DNA from: Micromonospora sp. C31
Lineage (GTDB): Bacteria > Actinomycetota > Actinomycetes > Mycobacteriales > Micromonosporaceae
Direction: 5' to 3'
Length of the DNA: 64,000 nucleotides
Assembly (NCBI RefSeq): GCF_018070575.1
Contig: NZ_JAGPXN010000001.1
Location: 310,001-374,000, forward strand
Made by a program: the position numbers and the translations under genes. Below the pieces are notes generated by a model. It saw only the letters and a program-made list of their open reading frames with translations, was not told the origin of the DNA and made no database searches. This document shows, piece after piece, positions 50,598 through 58,016 of this stretch. How positions within the stretch are numbered: position 1 is the first letter of the stretch; every line of letters begins with the position of its first letter.

Positions 50598-51135
50598 CAG
50601 CGGGCCGCGCAGCCTCGGATTCCTGTCACGAAGGAAAGCTAATGCGTACTGACCAGGGGTCCGCAAGGGTCAACACCCGGACACCCGCCCGGAAAATGGT
50701 GATTGGTCGGACGGAGTCCCAAAAAATCTTCTGCCGGGCCGCGCCGAATCGTCGCCGTCACCCTTCGTGGCGGCCGTCGGCGGGTACGACGGGCTCGCAC
50801 CGGTGGCCGGGGTCGGGCCGCATCCCCACCGTAGGTGATCTCCGTAGCGGGCGCAGCTCGGGGTGCCCCGCTCGGGGCATCTGACCGGGTTCGGTCGGCG
50901 TGTCCCCGCCAAACTGACTTATCAGACGTAATTCGCCATGCACACTCTCGACGTCGACTTGCTCACAGTGACGAAGCACAGCTGACATGGAACCGCCCAG
51001 ACCTGGGTAGGGTCCGCGCACCAGCGGTCACGAGCGTGGCCGTGGGAGAACGACCCAGCGCCGGTGCCCGAGTGGCCCGCCGCCGGGAACCCCGCCGGGA
51101 CGGCATCGGCCGGCGGACGAGACGAGGAGGGCACC
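50598..51135. other. Divergent intergenic region
   Basis: These 538 bases between two divergent genes hold no gene that I can support. They contain an AT-richer stretch near 50905-50985, with CTTATCAGACGTAATTCGCC and CTCACAGTGACG. TAGGGT near 51007 may be the -10 of the zinc-ribbon gene. Confidence 0.45.
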
Positions 51136-51303
51136 GTGGCCGACCAGGCCCAGACCTACAACGGTTACTGCGTCAAGTGCAAGGAGAAGCGGGACTTCGA
51201 GGGCCGCGTCGAGGTGTCGAAGACCGGGATGAACATGGCCAAGGGCAAGTGTCCGGTCTGCGGCACAACAGTGAACCGCATCCTGGGCAAGGCGAAGGTC
51301 TGA
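51136..51303 (+). CDS. DUF5679-type small zinc-ribbon protein
   Basis: This 55-residue protein has two CxxC knuckles, YCVKCKEKRDF and GKCPVCGTTV, and ends NRILGKAKV. It matches the DUF5679 family of small zinc ribbons, with no known function, perhaps binding RNA or a larger complex. GAGGAGGG stands six bases before the GTG at 51136, which fixes the start. It is monocistronic. Confidence 0.88.
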   Translation: MADQAQTYNGYCVKCKEKRDFEGRVEVSKTGMNMAKGKCPVCGTTVNRILGKAKV

Positions 51304-51456
51304 CCTGAACGGATGCGTCGGAGGGGGCGGCCGTCGGCCGTCCCCTCCGGCATGAAAACGCCTGATCCGCCGCCGCCCCGGGCCGCGGACTCACCCCGAC
51401 CGCCCGCCTGCGCACGGGCGGTGCACCAGCTCCCGTCGCACCGACGCACGAGCCGG

Positions 51457-51531
51457 CGCCCAGCCCGGCGCACGCGGTTCCCGCCCAGCCCGGCGCACGC
51501 GGCCCCCACCCAGATCGGCGCACGAGGTCCC
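51457..51531. repeat. Three 25-bp iteron-like direct repeats
   Basis: Units 51457-51481, 51482-51506 and 51507-51531 share CGCCCAGCCCGGCGCACGCGG, with three changes in the last copy. They lie 50 bp to the left of a DnaA-box cluster. No gene is seen between 51304 and 51681. Confidence 0.8.
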
Positions 51532-51580
51532 ATGCCGGGCGCCCGCCGCTGTCGGCTCGCCGACATGGTTACCGTCGAGT

Positions 51581-51642
51581 TGTGGATAACCCGGGTTTTC
51601 CTGTGGACAGCCCTGGACAGGGCACGGCCCATCTGTGGATAA
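51581..51642 (-). promoter_or_regulatory. Cluster of three DnaA boxes
   Basis: On the minus strand TTATCCACA occurs exactly at 51581-51589 and 51634-51642, with CTGTCCACA at 51602-51610. A weaker CTGTCCAGG lies at 51612-51620. All point the same way. TTATCCACA is the strong DnaA box of E. coli and TTGTCCACA that of actinomycetes. The cluster is just ahead of the ThiF-like gene. Confidence 0.75.
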
Positions 51643-51681
51643 CGATCGACGGTGAGCACGGTCACGGTCACGATTCGTGTC

Positions 51682-52734
51682 ATGTCCCGTGCCACGCTCC
51701 CCCGGCCCACCCTGCTGCCGGGCCTCACCAGGCTCTGGCGGAACCGCCACACCCTGCAACTCGGCGTCGAGCCCGGCCGCGCCGTGCTGCTGGAGATCGC
51801 CGACCCCCGGGCCGCCCGCCTGCTCGACCTGCTCGACGGCACCCGCAGCGAGCGGATCGTCCTGGCGCACGCCGTCGCCGCCGACGTGGCGCCCGACGAG
51901 GCCCGTACCCTGCTCGACGCGCTGCGGGCCGCGGGCCTGGTCGTACCCGCGCACACCCTGCTGCCGAAGGACCTGGCCGGTCCGCCGCGGGCGCGGCTCA
52001 CCGCGGAGGCCGGGGCGCTCGCCCTGGCCTCGGCGCGGCTGCCCGGCACGCCCGCCCAGGTGCTGCGCCGGCGGCTGGCCGCCCGGGTCATGGTCAGCGG
52101 CACCGGCCGCCTCGGCGCCCCCCTAGCCCTGGCGCTGGCCCAGGCCGGGGTAGGGCACGTGCACGCGGACCTGGCCGGCCCGGTGCGGCCGGCCGACCTG
52201 GTCGGTACGGGCATCCCGGCCGCCGCGCTCGGCCGTCCGCTCGCCCAGGCGGTACGCGACGCCGTCGAGCGGGCCGCTCCCGGCACGGGTACGGCCCCGC
52301 TCCGGCGGGGGCGGGTCGACCTGGTCGTCCAGCTCGGTACGGACCGACCGGCCGCCCTGCTCGCCGCCGGTCACGCCCAGCGCCGCCAGCCGCACCTGCT
52401 GCTCGGCCTCCGGGAGGGCGTGCCCGTCGTCGGTCCCCTCGTCCACCCGCCCGCCGGGCCCTGCCTGCACTGCCTCGACCTGCACCGGACGGACCGGGAC
52501 CCGGACTGGCCGGCGCTGGCCGCCCAGCTCGCCACGGACACCGGCGAGCAGGCATGCGCCACCGCGACCCTCCTGGCCGCCGCCGCGTACGCGACGGCCG
52601 AGGCACTGGCGCAGCTCGACGGGGGTACGCCGGAGACCCTGGGCTGCGCGGTGGAGATCGCCGGGGCGGGACGGTTCCGCCGCCGAACGTGGCCGCCGCA
52701 CCCCTCCTGCGGATGTTCCCGACGACACCGGTGA
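51682..52734 (+). CDS. ThiF/YcaO-associated-like protein (Rv3196 type)
   Basis: This 350-residue protein has an N-terminal winged-helix-like region (1-100). A degenerate ThiF/E1-like Rossmann segment follows (VMVSGTGRLGAPLALALAQ) with TOMM cyclodehydratase-like features. A zinc site is likely from CLHCLDLHR and the C-terminal SCGC. The ATP-binding residues of true E1 enzymes are mostly absent, so it may be a structural or adaptor protein. The ATG at 51682 was chosen, but a GTG at 51652 is also in frame. It begins 40 bp after the DnaA-box cluster and is followed by the ABC1 kinase gene. Confidence 0.72.
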   Translation: MSRATLPRPTLLPGLTRLWRNRHTLQLGVEPGRAVLLEIADPRAARLLDLLDGTRSERIVLAHAVAADVAPDEARTLLDALRAAGLVVPAHTLLPKDLAGPPRARLTAEAGALALASARLPGTPAQVLRRRLAARVMVSGTGRLGAPLALALAQAGVGHVHADLAGPVRPADLVGTGIPAAALGRPLAQAVRDAVERAAPGTGTAPLRRGRVDLVVQLGTDRPAALLAAGHAQRRQPHLLLGLREGVPVVGPLVHPPAGPCLHCLDLHRTDRDPDWPALAAQLATDTGEQACATATLLAAAAYATAEALAQLDGGTPETLGCAVEIAGAGRFRRRTWPPHPSCGCSRRHR

Positions 52735-52813
52735 CGCCTCCCGAGGGCGGGGCCCGGCACCCAGCCCGACGGCAGAGCAGCCGTGGGCCCCCGGAGTCGG
52801 TAACAATGACCGG

Positions 52814-54181
52814 GTGACCGACATCCCGCGCCGGGCCGTGTCCCGGACCGCCAAGCTCGCCGCTCTGCCGCTCGGCTTCGCCGGGCGGACCGTCCTCGGC
52901 ATGGGTAAGCGCGTCACCGGGCTCGCCTCCGACGTGATCTCGGCGGAGATCCAGCACCGCACCGCCGAGCAGCTCTTCAGCGTGTTGGGGCAGCTCAAGG
53001 GCGGTGCGATGAAGTTCGGCCAGGCGCTGTCGGTCTTCGAGGCCGCCCTGCCCGAGGAGATAGCCGCCCCCTACCGGCAGGCTCTGACCAAGCTCCAGGA
53101 GGCCGCGCCACCGCTCCCGGCGGCCACCGTGCACAAGGTGCTGGCCGAGCAGCTCGGCCCGGACTGGCGGGACCGGTTCGTGGAGTTCGACGACACCCCC
53201 GCCGCGGCGGCCAGCATCGGTCAGGTGCACCGGGCGGTGTGGCGGGAGCCGGGCTACGGCGCGTCGGGCGCGCCGAACACCCGTGAGGTGGCCGTCAAGA
53301 TCCAGTATCCGGGTGCCGGTGACGCCCTGCTCGCCGACCTCAAGCAGCTCTCCCGGCTCGGCGGGATGTTCCGGGCCATCCAGCCCGGCCTGGACGTCAA
53401 GCCGCTCCTGGCGGAGCTGCGCGAACGGATCACCGAGGAACTCGACTACGAGTTGGAGGCCGAGTCGCAGCGCGCCTTCGCCGCCGCGTACGCGGACGAT
53501 CCGGAGATCCACATCCCGGCGGTGGTCTCGGCGTCGCCCCGGGTCCTGGTCACCGAGTGGGTCGAGGGCACCCCGCTGGCGGAGATCATCCGCGAGGGCA
53601 CGGAGGAGCAGCGCGACGAGGCCGGCCGGCTGATGGCCATCCTGCACCTGTCCGCGCCGCAACGGGCCGGGCTGCTGCACGCCGACCCGCACCCGGGCAA
53701 CTTCCGGCTGCTGGCGGACGGCCGCCTCGGCGTGATCGACTTCGGCGCGGTGGCCCGGATGCCGGAGGGCACGCCCGAGCCGATCGGGCGCATCGCCGGG
53801 CTGGCGCTGCGGGGCGACGCCGACGGGGTCGTGGCGGGCCTGCGCGCGGAGGGCTTCATCTCCTCCACTGAGGAGATCGACGCCCAGGCGGTGCTCGACT
53901 TCCTGCGTCCGATGCTGGAGCCCATCGCCGCCGACGAGTTCCGGTTCACCCGGGCCTGGCTACGCGCGGAGGCGACCCGGTTGGCCAGCCCTCGCTCTCC
54001 CGCCTACCAGTTGAGCCGCCAGCTCAACCTGCCGCCGTCGTATCTGCTCATCCACCGGGTGACGCTCGGTTCGATCGGCGTGCTCTGCCAACTGGAGGCG
54101 AAGGCGCCCTACCGGGGCATCCTGGAGCGCTGGCTGCCCGGCTTCGCCCCGTCGGCTGGGCAGCCCTCCGCCGGCGGCTGA
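52814..54181 (+). CDS. ABC1/UbiB-family atypical kinase
   Basis: This is a 455-residue UbiB-type protein. The KxGQ-like AMKFGQALS, the Ala-rich nucleotide loop AAAASIGQVH, VAVKIQYPG with the catalytic Lys, HADPHPGNF and IDFGAV (the Asp of the DFG-like motif) are all present. Such kinases act in isoprenoid-lipid or quinone metabolism at the membrane. It matches the Rv3197 type that sits next to whiB7 in mycobacteria. The GTG at 52814 is the start. A 22-bp duplication spans its stop codon, and a strong hairpin follows. Confidence 0.93.
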   Translation: MTDIPRRAVSRTAKLAALPLGFAGRTVLGMGKRVTGLASDVISAEIQHRTAEQLFSVLGQLKGGAMKFGQALSVFEAALPEEIAAPYRQALTKLQEAAPPLPAATVHKVLAEQLGPDWRDRFVEFDDTPAAAASIGQVHRAVWREPGYGASGAPNTREVAVKIQYPGAGDALLADLKQLSRLGGMFRAIQPGLDVKPLLAELRERITEELDYELEAESQRAFAAAYADDPEIHIPAVVSASPRVLVTEWVEGTPLAEIIREGTEEQRDEAGRLMAILHLSAPQRAGLLHADPHPGNFRLLADGRLGVIDFGAVARMPEGTPEPIGRIAGLALRGDADGVVAGLRAEGFISSTEEIDAQAVLDFLRPMLEPIAADEFRFTRAWLRAEATRLASPRSPAYQLSRQLNLPPSYLLIHRVTLGSIGVLCQLEAKAPYRGILERWLPGFAPSAGQPSAGG

Positions 54182-54252
54182 GCAGCCCTCCGACGCGGCG
54201 GCTGAGCAGCCTGGACGACCGCCCGGCGCGGCGGCACAGGGCGTGGGGCGCA

Positions 54253-54291
54253 CTGAGGGGCGGTGGCCGGCTTCCGGCCACCGCCCCTCAG
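54253..54291. terminator. Perfect 18-bp hairpin
   Basis: CTGAGGGGCGGTGGCCGG (54253-54270) pairs exactly with 54274-54291 across a 3-nt loop. It lies between the ABC1 kinase and the convergent small gene behind whiB7. Confidence 0.9.
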
Positions 54292-54304
54292 CATTCGGTG
54301 GGTA

Positions 54305-54484
54305 TCAGAGAACGCCCAGGTCGCGGGCCGCTCGGTTGCGGCTGTTCATGGCGACGGTACGGGCGGAAAGGGTTGCCTCAGTGCGCGTGGTGGTACGACC
54401 GGCCTGAGGCCGGCGCATTCGGGCCCGGGACAACGCTTCGTGGAGTAGTTGCATCTCGGCGACTCCGTCAAGGATGTTCAGCAT
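54305..54484 (-). CDS. Small basic protein downstream of whiB7
   Basis: This 59-residue protein starts with MLNILDGVAEMQLLHEAL and continues as a basic helical stretch (SRARMRRPQAGRTTTR and NRAARDLGVL). It looks real because of its amphipathic N-terminus and sensible codon use, but I do not recognise a family. It lies 61 bp past the whiB7 stop in the same direction and may be co-transcribed, so it could belong to the same antibiotic-stress response. The ATG at 54484 is preceded by GAGAG. Confidence 0.6.
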   Translation of the reverse strand: MLNILDGVAEMQLLHEALSRARMRRPQAGRTTTRTEATLSARTVAMNSRNRAARDLGVL

Positions 54485-54545
54485 GGTCGTCAGCTCTCTC
54501 GTCGCCGGCGTGACACCGGCGTGGGTGGGTTGGGTCGGGTGCATG

Positions 54546-54911
54546 TCAGGCCGCCAGCCGGACCGCGGTGCGCGACTCGGACAGCCCGCTGGCCGCCAGT
54601 CGCGCCTCGGCCTCGACCCGGAGCGCCGCGTCGCGGGCGACGTCCTCCTTGCGCGGACGGCCCCGGGGCCGCTTGCGCGGGACGACCGCGCCACGCTCGA
54701 AGATCTCGCCGCCCCACACGCCCCAGGGCTCGGCCCGCTCCACCGCCCCGGCCAGGCACTCGACGCGCAGCGGGCAGTCCCCGCAGAGCGACTTGGCCAG
54801 CTCGAGCTCGGCGGGCGAGTCGGAGAACCACAGGTCGGGGTCGAACTTCCGGCAGGGCAGGTTCGCCTCCACTTCGACGCTCACGTCGAGCGGGGCCAAC
54901 GCCAGACTCAT
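54546..54911 (-). CDS. whiB7: WhiB7 multidrug-resistance regulator
   Basis: This 121-residue Wbl protein has cluster ligands Cys20, Cys43, Cys46 and Cys52 and GVWGG at 64-68. The AT-hook RPRGRPRK at 81-88 is the diagnostic WhiB7/WblC feature that reads the AT-rich element upstream of target promoters. It binds the main sigma factor and activates intrinsic resistance to ribosome-targeting drugs. A good GAGAGAGAGG ribosome site precedes the ATG. A strong intrinsic terminator 63 bp upstream and short ORFs beyond it form a candidate attenuator leader. Confidence 0.96.
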   Translation of the reverse strand: MSLALAPLDVSVEVEANLPCRKFDPDLWFSDSPAELELAKSLCGDCPLRVECLAGAVERAEPWGVWGGEIFERGAVVPRKRPRGRPRKEDVARDAALRVEAEARLAASGLSESRTAVRLAA

Positions 54912-54973
54912 CGCCCGGTCACCTCTCTCTCACTTCGATCTCGTGGATCGCATTTCCGACGTACTTGACGGGC

Positions 54974-55017
54974 AAAAAACTGAGGCCGCGGATCCCGGTA
55001 GCGGGTTCCGCGGCCTC
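54974..55017 (-). terminator. Intrinsic terminator/attenuator ahead of whiB7
   Basis: On the minus strand a 16-bp stem with one mismatch (GAGGCCGCGG...CCCG, tetraloop GTAG) is followed by AG and six U. It is the only terminator in the window with a real U tract. It lies 24 bp past the small ORF stop and 63 bp before the whiB7 start. Confidence 0.9.
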
Positions 55018-55040
55018 GAGGTGAGCCGGTGGTCTGTGGA

Positions 55041-55298
55041 TCAGACCGGTCTACCTCGAGGTGGAACTCCGCGGACGTCCATGTGACGCTTGGCAGCATC
55101 GACGCCCTTGCCCGTGAAGCCACTGGTGCCCTGGATCCCGTTCGGCGCGACGGCGAGGACCAGCTCGGCCTGAGCCTCGACCCGGTGCACCTGGGAAACC
55201 GACGGTCGCGCAGTGGCGAGGGCCACCCGGACAGCCGACAGCGGAGCGACGACAGCGGGTAGCGCCGCCGGACGCTCGCAGATGTAGACGATCTCCAT
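55041..55298 (-). CDS. 85-residue protein in the whiB7 leader
   Basis: This reads MEIVYICERPAALPAVVAPL and continues as a mixed alpha/beta-looking chain ending HMDVRGVPPRG. A good GAGGAGGTGG lies eight bases before the ATG at 55298. I do not recognise the family. It lies between a 22-codon ORF and the terminator of the whiB7 leader, so it may be an independent gene with its own terminator, or part of the whiB7 control region. Its codon use is that of a translated gene. Confidence 0.55.
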   Translation of the reverse strand: MEIVYICERPAALPAVVAPLSAVRVALATARPSVSQVHRVEAQAELVLAVAPNGIQGTSGFTGKGVDAAKRHMDVRGVPPRGRPV

Positions 55299-55319
55299 GG
55301 GGGCCACCTCCTCTGACGT

Positions 55320-55388
55320 TCACTCGTGCCGATACGGTCTCCAACCCCCGTGAGCAGCCAGAATGGCGCTGCTCGCGAGGTGTGTCAT
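55320..55388 (-). CDS. 22-codon upstream ORF in the whiB7 leader
   Basis: ATG at 55388 to TGA at 55320, starting MTHLASSAILAAHGGW and ending YRHE. It lies 22 bp before the 85-residue ORF. Its middle codes through a hairpin GAGCAGC/GCTGCTC. Short leader ORFs whose stalled translation relieves a terminator are established for whiB7/wblC. TTTGCC and TAGCCT just upstream could be promoter boxes, though the latter is too near the ATG for this start to be in the transcript. Confidence 0.4.
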   Translation of the reverse strand: MTHLASSAILAAHGGWRPYRHE

Positions 55389-55425
55389 GAGGCTATTCCT
55401 CGCCACCGGGCGAGGGCAAACGAAT

Positions 55426-57612
55426 TTACGGCGGAATTTCGAAAGTTTTCTCCGGGCAGATCTCGTCGACCGCCGCGCCCGCCACCAGCGCCAGCACCGC
55501 CTCCCCGTAGAGGCCGAGTTTCCGGGGCCCGATGCCGGCGATGGCGATCAACTCCTCCGCCCGGCCGGGGCGCCGCTCCGCGAGCGCGACCAGGGTGGCG
55601 TCGGTGAAGACCACATAGGCCGGTACCCGCTGCCCGCCGGCCACCCGCTGGCGCCACTCGCGCAGCCGTTCGTGCAACTCCTCGTCGATGTCCGAGGGGC
55701 AGGTGGGGCAGCGACCGAGCTTGCGGTCCGGCCCGGCGAGCAGGGTGGCGCCGCAGATCCGGCAGGAGACGATCTGGGTGCGGCGGCGCTCCGACCGGCG
55801 TGCCGCCGGAGCAGCCCCGGCCCGCTCCGCCCCGCCCGAGCGGTCGAGCTGCGGCAGGAACCGCGAGGGCCGCCGGGCCCGCCCGCCCGGGGAGCGGGCC
55901 GAGGCGTACGACAGCCAGAGCCACTCCCGCGCCCGGGTGACGCCGACGTAGAGCAGCCGGCGCTCCTCCTCGACCTGTTCGACGGTCTTGGCGTACGTGG
56001 TGGGCAGGGTGCCCTCGGAGAGACCGACCAGGAAGACCGCGTCCCACTCCAGGCCCTTGGCGGAGTGCAGCGAGGCCAGAGTCACCCCGTCGACCGTCGG
56101 CACGTGCTGGGCGGCGGCCCGGCGGGCCAGTTCGTCGTTGAAGTCGGCCAGGGTGACCGGGCGCTCAACCGAGGCGGCGGGCCCGATCGGCAGCACCTGC
56201 GGGGTGGCCGCGTACTCCTCGGCGAGTTGCACCAGCGCGGCGAGCGCCTCCCACCGCTCGCGGGCTGCGCCGCCGGCCGGGGCGGCGTCGGGGGCCCAGC
56301 CGACCGCGGTGAGCGCCTCCACCACGGCGGCGGGCAGCGGGGTCTCCCCGGGGATCGACCGGGTGGCGGCCCGCAGGGCGACCATCGCCTGCCGGACCTC
56401 GGCCCGCTCGAAGAACCGCTCCGCCCCCTGCACCACGTACGGCACCTGCGCCTCGGTCAGCGCCTTCTCGTACGCCTCGGACTGCGCGTTGGTCCGGAAC
56501 AGCACGGCGATCTCCTTCGCCGGGGTGCCGGCGCCGACCAGGGCGCGGCAGCGGGCGGCCACGGCGTTGGCCTCGGCCGGCTCGTCCGTGAAGATCCGCA
56601 GCTCCGGCTCGGGGCCGGGCGGGCGCTGGCCGACCAGTTCCAGGCGCAGCCGCGCCTCGGCGCCGCGCGCCTGGGAGATCACCGCGTTGGCCAGCCCGAC
56701 GACCTGTGGGGTGGAGCGGTAGTCGCGCACCAGCCGGACCACCGTCGCGCCCCGGTACCGGCGCGGGAAGTCGACCAGGTAGGACGAGGTGGCCCCGGTG
56801 AACGAGTAGATCGTCTGACTGGCGTCGCCGACCACGGTGAGGTCGTCCCGCCCGCCCAGCCACGCGTCCAGCAGCCGCTGCTGAAGCGGGTTGACGTCCT
56901 GGTACTCGTCGACGACGAAGTGCCGGTACTGGGCGCGGACCTGCTCGGCGACGTCCCGGTGCTCCTCGATGCCCCAGACGGCGGCGCGCAGCATGTCCTC
57001 GAAGTCGATCACTCCGTTGGACCGCTTGAGCCGCTCGTACGCCACGAAGACCTCGGCGACCCGGGCCGGCTCGTGCGGGGTGTCCCGCAACGCCTTGGCC
57101 GCCGCGACGACGTACTCCCCCGGTTCCACCAGCGACGACTTCGCCCACTCGATCTCGCCGGCGAGGTCGCGCGCCGCCGCCCGGTCGGTGCGCAGGCCCG
57201 CCTTGGCGGCGGCGAGGGTGACCAGCCGGACCTTGCTGTCCAGCAGCTCGGGCATGGCCCGCCCCGCCAGCAGCCGGGGTGCGAAGTACCGCACCTGGCG
57301 CAGCGCCGCGGCGTGGAAGGTGCGGGCCTGGACGCCACCCACCCCGAGCGCGGTGAGCCGGGCCCGCAGTTCGGCGGCGGCGCGGGCCGTGAAGGTCACC
57401 GCGAGCACGTGCCGGGCGGAGATCTCTCCGGAGAGCGCCCGGTGGGCGATCCGGGAGGTGACGGCGCGGGTCTTGCCGGTGCCGGCGCCGGCCAGGACGC
57501 AGACCGGGCCGGCGGGGGCGGTCACCGCCGAGCGCTGCTCCGGGTCGAGCCCGGCGAGCACGCGTTCGGATGCTGAGTGAACCGCCACAGCGAGGAATTG
57601 TCTCAGCTCCAC
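55426..57612 (-). CDS. uvrD2: ATP-dependent DNA helicase UvrD2
   Basis: This 728-residue SF1A helicase has the Q-motif LDPEQRSAV, Walker A GAGTGKT (42-48), VTFTARAAAELRAR (Ia), the Walker B region DEYQDVN, GDASQTIYSF (III) and VTLASLHSAKGLEWDAVF (V). The C-terminal part has a Cys4 zinc finger (CRICG and CPTC) and an HRDC domain ending in GIGPRKLGLYG, the UvrD2 signature that replaces the Tudor domain of UvrD1. It unwinds DNA in repair and is essential in mycobacteria. The GTG at 57612 is used, and a GTG at 57588 is also possible. It is divergent from mrx1. Confidence 0.95.
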   Translation of the reverse strand: MELRQFLAVAVHSASERVLAGLDPEQRSAVTAPAGPVCVLAGAGTGKTRAVTSRIAHRALSGEISARHVLAVTFTARAAAELRARLTALGVGGVQARTFHAAALRQVRYFAPRLLAGRAMPELLDSKVRLVTLAAAKAGLRTDRAAARDLAGEIEWAKSSLVEPGEYVVAAAKALRDTPHEPARVAEVFVAYERLKRSNGVIDFEDMLRAAVWGIEEHRDVAEQVRAQYRHFVVDEYQDVNPLQQRLLDAWLGGRDDLTVVGDASQTIYSFTGATSSYLVDFPRRYRGATVVRLVRDYRSTPQVVGLANAVISQARGAEARLRLELVGQRPPGPEPELRIFTDEPAEANAVAARCRALVGAGTPAKEIAVLFRTNAQSEAYEKALTEAQVPYVVQGAERFFERAEVRQAMVALRAATRSIPGETPLPAAVVEALTAVGWAPDAAPAGGAARERWEALAALVQLAEEYAATPQVLPIGPAASVERPVTLADFNDELARRAAAQHVPTVDGVTLASLHSAKGLEWDAVFLVGLSEGTLPTTYAKTVEQVEEERRLLYVGVTRAREWLWLSYASARSPGGRARRPSRFLPQLDRSGGAERAGAAPAARRSERRRTQIVSCRICGATLLAGPDRKLGRCPTCPSDIDEELHERLREWRQRVAGGQRVPAYVVFTDATLVALAERRPGRAEELIAIAGIGPRKLGLYGEAVLALVAGAAVDEICPEKTFEIPP

Positions 57613-57620
57613 CGAACGTT
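57594..57620 (+). promoter_or_regulatory. SigR-type promoter of mrx1 (GGAAT-N19-GTT)
   Basis: GGAAT at 57594-57598 and GTT at 57618-57620 are separated by 19 bp, the same form as the promoter before sigR. It lies 60 bp upstream of the mrx1 ATG and overlaps the 5' end of the divergent uvrD2. Mycoredoxin is a known SigR/SigH target in Streptomyces and mycobacteria. Confidence 0.8.
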
Positions 57621-57680
57621 GCAGCGGTTAGCCTGGGCTTGATCGGCAAGCCGCCACGCGGACCGTTGGAGGACCTGACC

Positions 57681-57923
57681 ATGCTGACGATGTATTCCAC
57701 CCCCTGGTGCGGCTACTGCCACCGGCTGAAGTCGCAGCTCGACCGGGAGGGCATCGGCTACGAGGTGGTCGACATCGAGCAGGACCCGAAGGCCGCGGAG
57801 TTCGTGATGAGCGTCAACGGCGGCAACCAGACCGTCCCGACGCTGCGTTTCGCCGACGGCAGCGCCCTGACCAACCCCTCGATCGTCCAGGTCAAGCAGC
57901 ACCTGGCGACGATCGACGCCTGA
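57681..57923 (+). CDS. mrx1: Mycoredoxin Mrx1
   Basis: This 80-residue glutaredoxin-like protein uses mycothiol. The active site is CGYC, with Cys10 and Cys13 in TPWCGYCHRLK. It has the cis-Pro loop TVPTLRF and the GSALTNPS segment that contacts mycothiol. It reduces mycothiol mixed disulfides. GGAGGACC precedes the ATG at 57681. The SigR-type promoter upstream ties it to the sigR/rsrA pair at 21-22 kb. It is the counterpart of Rv3198A, next to uvrD2 in M. tuberculosis. Confidence 0.96.
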   Translation: MLTMYSTPWCGYCHRLKSQLDREGIGYEVVDIEQDPKAAEFVMSVNGGNQTVPTLRFADGSALTNPSIVQVKQHLATIDA

Positions 57924-57939
57924 CCCTACGCGTCACCGA

Positions 57940-57977
57940 CGACGAGCGGCCGCCCCATCCGGGTCGGCCGCTCGTCG
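57940..57977. terminator. 13-bp hairpin after mrx1
   Basis: CGACGAGCGGCCG (57940-57952) pairs with 57965-57977 across a 12-nt loop, between mrx1 and the convergent MFS gene. Confidence 0.8.
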
Positions 57978-58016
57978 CGTACCACCGGGGCGGTCCCGGC
58001 GACGAGGCCCGGCAGC

